Shown here: positions 14,693 to 19,275 of the stretch, piece by piece
How positions within the stretch are numbered: position 1 is the first letter of the stretch
Layout: each line of letters starts with the position of its first letter
Source: an uncultured Mesocricetibacter sp.
Lineage (GTDB): Bacteria; Pseudomonadota; Gammaproteobacteria; Enterobacterales; Pasteurellaceae
Length of the DNA stretch: 19,275 bases
Assembly: GCA_905373425.1 (NCBI GenBank)
Contig: CAJPST010000015.1
Coordinates: forward strand, 1-19,275
Direction of reading: 5' to 3'
Made by a program: the position numbers and the translations under genes
Notes under the pieces: model-generated
Told to the model about the DNA's origin: nothing
Databases searched by the model: none
The model's input: the letters and a program-made list of their open reading frames with translations, nothing else

Positions 14693-15154
14693 ATGAAATT
14701 AACTTCAAAAGGACGCTATGCTGTTACCGCTATTTTAGATATTGCTATCAATGCAGACGGCAAACCGGTTACCTTATCCGATATTTCAGAACGCCAACAT
14801 ATCTCACTTTCTTATTTGGAACAGTTATTCGCCAAATTGCGTCGCCATGGTTTAGTAAAAAGCGTGCGCGGACCGGGTGGCGGTTATCGTTTAGGGCATC
14901 CTGCCGGCGATATTTCGATAGGCATGGTGATTGCGGCAGTGAATGAAAATATCAATGTCACAAAATGTTTGGGGAAAGAAAATTGTCAAAACGGTTCGGC
15001 ATGTCTGACCCATTCTCTGTGGGAAGATTTAAGCAATCGTATTGGGGCGTTCTTGAATGAAATTACCTTGGCGGAATTGGTTGATAAACAGCGCCAAAAG
15101 CCTACTCGGAAAGTTCATCAGGATTTTGAAAATTTATTAGTAGTAAACGGCTAA
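14693..15154 (+). CDS. iscR: Fe-S cluster assembly transcriptional regulator IscR
   Basis: Rrf2-family DNA-binding protein that senses Fe-S supply by binding a [2Fe-2S] cluster and represses the isc operon when loaded. It has 153 residues. The winged helix-turn-helix occupies about 1-65, opening MKLTSKGRYAVTAILDIA, with the wing GPGGGYRLG. The cluster ligands C92, C98, C104 and H107 are all present at the same positions as in E. coli. A strong ribosome-binding site (AAGGAAGGGA) precedes the ATG. It is the first gene of iscR-iscS-iscU-iscA-hscB-hscA, behind its own likely operator. Confidence 0.97.
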   Translation: MKLTSKGRYAVTAILDIAINADGKPVTLSDISERQHISLSYLEQLFAKLRRHGLVKSVRGPGGGYRLGHPAGDISIGMVIAAVNENINVTKCLGKENCQNGSACLTHSLWEDLSNRIGAFLNEITLAELVDKQRQKPTRKVHQDFENLLVVNG

Positions 15155-15164
15155 GAAAATCGCA

Positions 15165-15173
15165 AAGTGCGGT
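15165..15173 (+). repeat. DNA uptake sequence (core 9-mer)
   Basis: Exact AAGTGCGGT followed by TAAAAAATCGAG in the gap between iscR and iscS. It has no inverted partner, so it does not form a terminator. Confidence 0.9.
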
Positions 15174-15204
15174 TAAAAAATCGAGTATTTTATTAGGAGT
15201 GAAA

Positions 15205-16419
15205 ATGAAATTACCAATTTATTTGGATTATGCGGCGACTTGTCCAATGGACGAACGTGTAGCAAAAAAAATGATGGAATATATGACGCTGGACGGAGTG
15301 TTCGGTAATCCGGCTTCTCGTTCGCATAAATTCGGCTGGCAAGCAGAAGAAGCTGTAGATATAGCACGTAATCAAATTGCCGATCTTATCGGTGCCGATA
15401 GCCGTGAAATTGTATTTACTTCCGGTGCGACAGAGTCAGATAATCTGGCGATTAAAGGGGTAGCACATTTTTATCAAACCAAAGGCAAACATATTATTAC
15501 CTGCAAGACTGAACATAAAGCGGTGTTGGATACCTGTCGCCAGCTTGAACGCGAAGGTTTTGAGGTTACTTATTTGGACCCGAAATCCGACGGTTTAGTG
15601 GATCTTGAGGAGTTAAAAGCAACAATTCGTCCCGATACTATTTTAGTATCGATTATGCACGTTAATAACGAAATCGGTGTAATTCAAGATATTAAAACCA
15701 TTGGCGATATTTGCCGTGAGAGAAAAGTATTATTCCATACCGATGCAACCCAAAGCGTAGGTAAACTGCCAATTAACTTGGCTGAATTAAACGTAGATTT
15801 GTTATCAATGTCAAGCCACAAACTATATGGTCCAAAAGGAATCGGTGCATTATATGTGCGTCGTAAACCGCGTGTACGTTTGGAAGCAATTATTCATGGC
15901 GGTGGCCACGAGCGCGGAATGCGTTCCGGTACGTTGCCTGTGCATCAAATTGTCGGAATGGGCGAAGCCTATCGCATTGCAAAAGAAGAAATGGCTGATG
16001 AAATGGCTCGCTTAACGGCATTACGCGATCGCCTGTATAACGGCTTAAAGGTTATTGAAGAAACTTATGTGAACGGTTCAATGGAACATCGTATAGGCAG
16101 CAATTTAAACATTAGCTTTAACTTTGTAGAAGGCGAATCTTTAATGATGGCATTACGTGACATTGCGGTTTCCTCAGGTTCTGCTTGCACATCCGCCAGT
16201 CTTGAGCCGTCTTATGTATTGCGCGCATTAGGGCGCAACGATGAACTGGCGCACAGTTCCATTCGTTTCACTCTGGGTCGCTGGACAACGGAAGAAGAAA
16301 TTGATTACACCATTAGCTTAATGAATGGCGCGGTGCAAAAATTACGTGATTTATCACCGTTATGGGATATGTTCAAGGAAGGAATTGACTTGAACACTAT
16401 CGAGTGGTCTCACCATTAA
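15205..16419 (+). CDS. iscS: Cysteine desulfurase IscS
   Basis: PLP-dependent enzyme that removes sulfur from cysteine and passes it as persulfide to IscU and to tRNA thiolation partners. It has 404 residues, identical in length to E. coli IscS. H104 (KTEHK), the PLP lysine K206 (SSHKLYG) and the persulfide cysteine C328 (SSGSACTSASLEPS) are present. The C-terminal tail ends in IEWSHH, the IscU-docking region. ATG 15205 is chosen because AGGAG is five bases upstream and the protein then starts MKLPIYLDYAAT; a GTG two codons earlier would lie in the ribosome-binding site. It follows iscR by 50 bases. Confidence 0.98.
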   Translation: MKLPIYLDYAATCPMDERVAKKMMEYMTLDGVFGNPASRSHKFGWQAEEAVDIARNQIADLIGADSREIVFTSGATESDNLAIKGVAHFYQTKGKHIITCKTEHKAVLDTCRQLEREGFEVTYLDPKSDGLVDLEELKATIRPDTILVSIMHVNNEIGVIQDIKTIGDICRERKVLFHTDATQSVGKLPINLAELNVDLLSMSSHKLYGPKGIGALYVRRKPRVRLEAIIHGGGHERGMRSGTLPVHQIVGMGEAYRIAKEEMADEMARLTALRDRLYNGLKVIEETYVNGSMEHRIGSNLNISFNFVEGESLMMALRDIAVSSGSACTSASLEPSYVLRALGRNDELAHSSIRFTLGRWTTEEEIDYTISLMNGAVQKLRDLSPLWDMFKEGIDLNTIEWSHH

Positions 16420-16435
16420 TTTACATAAGGTTGGT

Positions 16436-16459
16436 GCAAGTGCTCTGCTTGCGCTTTTT
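16436..16459 (+). terminator. Short stem with T-run after iscS
   Basis: GCAAG (16436-16440) pairs with CTTGC (16448-16452) around a 7-base loop, followed by GC and five T's (16455-16459). The 5-base-pair stem is weak, so it may be a leaky terminator or only a 3'-end structure within the isc transcript. Confidence 0.35.
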
Positions 16460-16469
16460 AATAAAATAC

Positions 16470-16492
16470 GGCAGGGACAAAATGTTCCTGTC
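16470..16492 (+). promoter_or_regulatory. Hairpin in the iscU leader
   Basis: A 10-base-pair stem with two G-T pairs joins 16470-16479 to 16483-16492 around a 3-base loop. It ends 11 bases before the iscU ribosome-binding site AAGGA (16503-16507). It could protect or define the 5' end of a processed iscU transcript. The role is inferred; only the pairing is seen. Confidence 0.5.
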
Positions 16493-16515
16493 TAAAGTTT
16501 AGCAAGGAATACAAA

Positions 16516-16899
16516 ATGGCATACAGTGAAAAAGTAATCGATCATTATGAGAACCCGCGTAACGTCGGTTCGTTTGATAAAAAAGCCGCCGATGTGGGTA
16601 CCGGCATGGTAGGCGCACCGGCTTGCGGAGACGTAATGCAATTACAAATCCGCGTTAATGATGAAGGCATCATTGAAGATGCAAAATTCAAAACTTACGG
16701 TTGCGGTTCAGCGATCGCCTCCAGCTCACTTATCACCGAATGGGTAAAAGGTAAATCCTTAGACGAAGCCGGCGCAATTAAAAATAGCCAAATCGCTGAG
16801 GAACTGGAGTTACCGCCGGTAAAAGTCCACTGCTCTATTTTAGCAGAAGATGCCATTAAAGCCGCTATTGCAGATTACAAAGCGAAAAAAGGCGAGTAA
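16516..16899 (+). CDS. iscU: Fe-S cluster assembly scaffold IscU
   Basis: Scaffold on which [2Fe-2S] clusters are built from IscS-derived sulfur, then released by HscA/HscB. It has 127 residues. The cluster ligands C37, C63, C106 and H105 are present, with D39, whose mutation is known to stabilise bound cluster. LPPVK (99-103) is the HscA recognition motif. A clear AAGGA lies 8 bases before the ATG. It is separated from iscS by 96 bases containing two hairpins, and from iscA by 154 bases containing two more, unusually long gaps for an isc operon. Confidence 0.98.
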   Translation: MAYSEKVIDHYENPRNVGSFDKKAADVGTGMVGAPACGDVMQLQIRVNDEGIIEDAKFKTYGCGSAIASSSLITEWVKGKSLDEAGAIKNSQIAEELELPPVKVHCSILAEDAIKAAIADYKAKKGE

Positions 16900-16911
16900 G
16901 GCACTCAATGT

Positions 16912-16960
16912 GCAAAGTGCGGTCAAAATTTTAAGAGATTTTTGACCGCTGCTACTTTGC
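16912..16960 (+). repeat. Inverted uptake-sequence pair (large hairpin) with a split second arm
   Basis: GCGGTCAAAA (16919-16928) pairs perfectly with TTTTGACCGC (16940-16949) around 11 bases. Further out, GCAAAG (16912-16917) pairs with CTTTGC (16955-16960). The left arm contains an exact uptake sequence. The right arm would be its exact complement but for four extra bases TGCT at 16950-16953 that split ACCGC from ACTTTGC. It lies 12 bases after iscU. Inverted uptake sequences often serve as terminators in this family, but no T-run follows here. Confidence 0.75.
16915..16923 (+). repeat. DNA uptake sequence (core 9-mer)
   Basis: Exact AAGTGCGGT forming the left arm of the hairpin after iscU; followed by CAAAATTTT. 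Confidence 0.9.
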
Positions 16961-17016
16961 TATTGTTGATTAAATTGTTGTCGGACTTACTTGTCTTGGC
17001 CTTGGAGAGCAATTGG

Positions 17017-17037
17017 TTTATGTACTGCTTACATAAA
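17017..17037 (+). promoter_or_regulatory. Hairpin just upstream of the iscA ribosome-binding site
   Basis: A perfect 8-base-pair stem, TTTATGTA (17017-17024) with TACATAAA (17030-17037), has a 5-base loop CTGCT and ends 4 bases before the iscA ribosome-binding site AAGGA (17042-17046). It could influence iscA translation or mark a processed 5' end. Alternatively, as an A/T-rich palindrome, it could be a DNA-binding site. Confidence 0.45.
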
Positions 17038-17053
17038 AGTTAAGGAATAAATT

Positions 17054-17377
17054 ATGGCAATAACATTGACGAACAGCGCCGCAGAGCGTGTCAGAACGTT
17101 TTTGGCTAATCGAGGTAAAGGCTTCGGTTTGCGCTTGGGAATTAAAACTTCCGGCTGTTCCGGACTAGCTTATGTGCTTGAATTTGTCGATGAATTAAAT
17201 GAAGATGATAATGTGTTTGAGCAGGATGGCGTGAAAGTGATTGTCGATACGAAAAGTCTTGTTTATCTTGATGGAACGCAGCTAGACTTTGTTAAAGAAG
17301 GGCTAAATGAAGGCTTCAAATTCATCAATCCAAATGTAAAAGACCAGTGCGGTTGCGGTGAAAGTTTTAATGTGTAA
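17054..17377 (+). CDS. iscA: Iron-sulfur cluster assembly protein IscA
   Basis: A-type carrier that takes iron or assembled clusters to target apoproteins. It has 107 residues. The three ligand cysteines C35 (TSGCSGLAY), C99 and C101 (DQCGCGESF) are intact. The start MAITLTNSAAERV and an AAGGA ribosome-binding site 7 bases upstream make the start secure. The stop codon directly abuts the first ATG of the hscB frame, so the two are likely translationally coupled. Confidence 0.97.
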   Translation: MAITLTNSAAERVRTFLANRGKGFGLRLGIKTSGCSGLAYVLEFVDELNEDDNVFEQDGVKVIVDTKSLVYLDGTQLDFVKEGLNEGFKFINPNVKDQCGCGESFNV

Positions 17378-17389
17378 ATGATTGAAAAC

Positions 17390-17911
17390 ATGAATAATCC
17401 CTTTGCTTTATTTAATTTGCCGGTAACCTTTGAACTGGATCAAACGATATTGTCAAACCGTTATCTTGCCCTGCAAAAATCCTTGCATCCGGATAATTTT
17501 GCGCATAGCTCGGCACAAGAACAACGCTTGGCAATGCAAAAATCGGCTGAGATTAACGATGCGTTACAGATTCTGAAAAACCCAATTTCCCGCGCCGACA
17601 GTATTATCGCGATTCATACAGGAAAACCGCATAATCCGGAAGAGAAAAGCAATCGTGATATGCAATTTTTAATGCAACAATTAGAATGGCGCGAACAGTT
17701 GGAACAAATTGAAAACTCACAGGATTTTGATCAACTAAATGCTTTCGCCCAACAAATAGCGAAATCTGAAGATGAAATTTTAAGCGAAATTTCGACCGCT
17801 CTTTCTGTACAGAACTGGCAGCAAGCTCAAATGATGAATGACCGTTTACGTTTTATTAAAAAATTGACGGTGGAAATTGAACGTATTGAAGATAAATTGA
17901 CAGATTTTTAA
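17390..17911 (+). CDS. hscB: Fe-S cluster co-chaperone HscB
   Basis: J-domain co-chaperone that brings IscU to HscA and stimulates its ATPase. It has 173 residues from ATG 17390 (MNNPFALFNLPVTF), matching the family's usual length. The J-domain has the essential HPD at 33-35 within YLALQKSLHPDNF. The C-terminal three-helix domain that binds IscU follows, with QLEWREQLEQIENSQDF as the family segment. ATG 17378, immediately after the iscA stop, would add four residues; neither start has a good ribosome-binding site, so coupling to iscA is likely. Confidence 0.94.
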   Translation: MNNPFALFNLPVTFELDQTILSNRYLALQKSLHPDNFAHSSAQEQRLAMQKSAEINDALQILKNPISRADSIIAIHTGKPHNPEEKSNRDMQFLMQQLEWREQLEQIENSQDFDQLNAFAQQIAKSEDEILSEISTALSVQNWQQAQMMNDRLRFIKKLTVEIERIEDKLTDF

Positions 17912-17916
17912 GTTAA

Positions 17917-17925
17917 AAGTGCGGT
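17917..17925 (+). repeat. DNA uptake sequence (core 9-mer)
   Basis: Exact AAGTGCGGT followed by CAAAATTAA in the gap between hscB and the DUF2625 gene. Confidence 0.9.
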
Positions 17926-17958
17926 CAAAATTAACCATGTTTTATCAGTGATACCCTA

Positions 17959-18645
17959 ATGCAAACTATCGAACAACTTACCGACCCGAGCCAATCCGTT
18001 TGGCCGGTTATTCAAAAATGGACTGAACTGGCACGCAATCAGTGCGAAGTAATTAGCAAAGATCAAGCTAGTGCCGAACGCGAATTATTCAGTATGCAAA
18101 TGCCAACATCATCACCAATGGGCGCGGTGATTTATGAAACCGGCGGAATTTTGGTTGACCATGGCTGGTTGCGTATTTTAGGATCTGGTAGTTTTAAATT
18201 GCCTCGTGGTTTAATGGATTGGAATTTTAGCAAATCTTTCCAGAAGTCAGGTGATAAGCCCAAATATCTGTTGGTGGCAGATGATGTAATTGGTGGTTAT
18301 TTTGCTCTAAACGGTGGTTCACTTGGTGAGCAGTTGGGAAAAATTTATTATTTTTCACCGAAAGATTTAACCTGGCACAGTTTGAATTTTACCTATACCG
18401 ATTTTTTAGGTTGGTCGCTAAACGGTAATCTGGAAGCTTTTTATCAAGACTTACGGTGGGAAAACTGGCAACAAGACATCAAACAGTTGGACGGTAATCA
18501 AGTTTTTGCTTTCAACCCTGAGCTAACGGAAGAAAAATCCCTTAATATTAATCGGCGAGAAAGACGTGCGGTCAACATTGAAACTCACTACAACGCCAGT
18601 TTTGCAGCAAAAGATAAATTCAGTATGGTTTATTCGGTACAATAA
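17959..18645 (+). CDS. DUF2625 family protein of unknown function
   Basis: Soluble 228-residue protein with no signal peptide or membrane span. I recognise it as DUF2625 by the opening IEQLTDPSQSVWPVIQKW, the central GAVIYETGGILVDHGWLRI and the tryptophan-rich C-terminal half (DFLGWSLNGNLEAFYQDLRW). The family has no established function that I know of. It lies between hscB and hscA, which are adjacent in E. coli, in the same direction, with 47 bases before and 32 after it. It is therefore likely cotranscribed with the Fe-S assembly genes, which hints at, but does not prove, a shared role. The start lacks a good ribosome-binding site (AGTGA at best). A near-match uptake sequence (GTGCGGTCA preceded by AC) lies near its 3' end. 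Confidence 0.8.
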   Translation: MQTIEQLTDPSQSVWPVIQKWTELARNQCEVISKDQASAERELFSMQMPTSSPMGAVIYETGGILVDHGWLRILGSGSFKLPRGLMDWNFSKSFQKSGDKPKYLLVADDVIGGYFALNGGSLGEQLGKIYYFSPKDLTWHSLNFTYTDFLGWSLNGNLEAFYQDLRWENWQQDIKQLDGNQVFAFNPELTEEKSLNINRRERRAVNIETHYNASFAAKDKFSMVYSVQ

Positions 18646-18677
18646 ATTCCGATAAATCAATTAGCAAGAGATAAATT

Positions 18678-19275
18678 ATGGCATTACTACAAATTGCCGA
18701 ACCGGGCAGAAGCGCAGCGCCACATCAGCATAAATTGGCGGTCGGCATTGATTTAGGCACAACCAATTCATTAGTAGCAACAGTGCGTAATGGACAGGCT
18801 GAAATTCTAACTGATGAACAACAGCGACCGTTAGTACCGTCTATTGTCCATTTTGGTTCGAATCAGCAAATCACCGTTGGCTATGAAGCAGGGGCATTAG
18901 CAAGCCAAGATCCGAAAAATACGGTAATTTCAGTAAAGCGTTTGATCGGGCGTAGTTTAGCAGATGTCAAAGCCCGCTATCCAAACCTGCCTTATGAATT
19001 TGCCCAAACGGAAAACGGCTTACCGTTATTAAAAACCGAACAAGGAGAAATGAGCCCGATTGAAGTATCGGCAAAAATCCTACAAAAATTGACCGCACTT
19101 TCTGAGCAACGTTTAGGTGGTCAACTGTCCGGTGTTGTGATTACCGTACCGGCGTATTTTGACGACGCGCAACGGCAAAGCACCAAAGATGCAGCCAAGC
19201 TTGCAGGATTAAACGTACTACGCTTATTGAACGAGCCAACCGCCGCTGCAATTGCTTACGGGCTGGACAGCGGGC
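18678..19275 (+). CDS. hscA: Fe-S assembly Hsp70-class chaperone HscA, C-terminus cut by window edge
   Basis: Specialised Hsp70 (Hsc66) that uses ATP to release clusters from IscU with HscB. The visible 199 residues are the N-terminal part of the nucleotide-binding domain. They include the HscA-specific leader MALLQIAEPGRSAAPHQHKL, the phosphate-1 motif GIDLGTTNSLVATV, the SVKRLIGRSLADVKARYP segment, VVITVPAYFDDAQRQSTKDAA and LLNEPTAAAIAYGLDSG. About two thirds of a roughly 615-residue protein is beyond the right edge, where fdx would be expected. ATG 18678 is preceded by AAGAG. An uptake sequence in minus orientation encodes Thr-Ala-Leu. Confidence 0.97.
   Translation, partial: MALLQIAEPGRSAAPHQHKLAVGIDLGTTNSLVATVRNGQAEILTDEQQRPLVPSIVHFGSNQQITVGYEAGALASQDPKNTVISVKRLIGRSLADVKARYPNLPYEFAQTENGLPLLKTEQGEMSPIEVSAKILQKLTALSEQRLGGQLSGVVITVPAYFDDAQRQSTKDAAKLAGLNVLRLLNEPTAAAIAYGLDSG
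19092..19100 (-). repeat. DNA uptake sequence (core 9-mer)
   Basis: ACCGCACTT on the plus strand, inside hscA, encoding Thr-Ala-Leu in a variable helix of the nucleotide-binding domain. Confidence 0.9.

Noticed and set aside
17345..17352. Uptake-like AGTGCGGT in iscA
   Set aside because: It misses the first base of the 9-mer and lies over the conserved C99 and C101 codons, so protein constraint explains it. Other one-mismatch copies (such as 18565-18573) were also not counted.
1..19275. CRISPR array, tRNA or rRNA gene, insertion sequence or prophage
   Set aside because: No spaced direct repeats, cloverleaf structures, transposase motifs or phage genes were seen on either strand.

Overview
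The window looks like chromosomal DNA from a naturally competent member of the Pasteurellaceae in the Haemophilus influenzae-type uptake-sequence group (Haemophilus, Aggregatibacter, Pasteurella, Basfia and relatives). The 9-mer AAGTGCGGT, or its complement, occurs exactly 14 times in 19.3 kb; chance would give well under one copy. Every core protein resembles the E. coli / H. influenzae version. The genus cannot be settled from the sequence alone.

Layout. (1) Positions 1-2885, minus strand: plsY, mltG, tmk and holB (cut by the left edge), tightly packed and overlapping. They cover phospholipid synthesis, glycan-strand termination, dTMP kinase and the clamp-loader delta' subunit. folB diverges from plsY (2986-3342, plus). 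(2) Positions 3376-7158, minus strand: dapF, a DUF484 gene (yigA), xerC, a small VOC-fold gene and yigB. This is the enterobacterial dapF-yigA-xerC-yigB cluster with one extra gene inserted between xerC and yigB. (3) Positions 7289-10958, plus strand: a four-gene iron-siderophore ABC importer (binding protein, two permeases, ATPase) behind a good Fur-box match. A strong hairpin separates the binding-protein gene from the first permease. (4) Positions 11098-12861, plus: arcB, a hybrid sensor kinase without a PAS domain and with a very short membrane-to-kinase linker. It converges on suhB (12903-13706, minus) at a clear intrinsic terminator. (5) Positions 13862 to the right edge, plus: trmJ, then iscR-iscS-iscU-iscA-hscB, a DUF2625 gene and hscA (cut by the right edge). 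This is the housekeeping Fe-S assembly locus, with a type-1 IscR operator over the iscR -35 region.

The genes are mostly housekeeping, with two iron-related blocks: siderophore iron import under likely Fur control, and Fe-S assembly under likely IscR control. Redox sensing by ArcB lies between them. The non-standard parts are the VOC insertion, the DUF2625 insertion inside the isc operon, the ABC importer without a local receptor, the minimal ArcB linker, and several strong intercistronic hairpins. One of these hairpins is an inverted uptake-sequence pair whose second arm is split by four bases. I see no RNA genes, CRISPR array, insertion sequence or prophage. No gene-free stretch exceeds 300 bases; the longest, 6120-6333, is described below. 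I do not see a clearly new multi-gene system.
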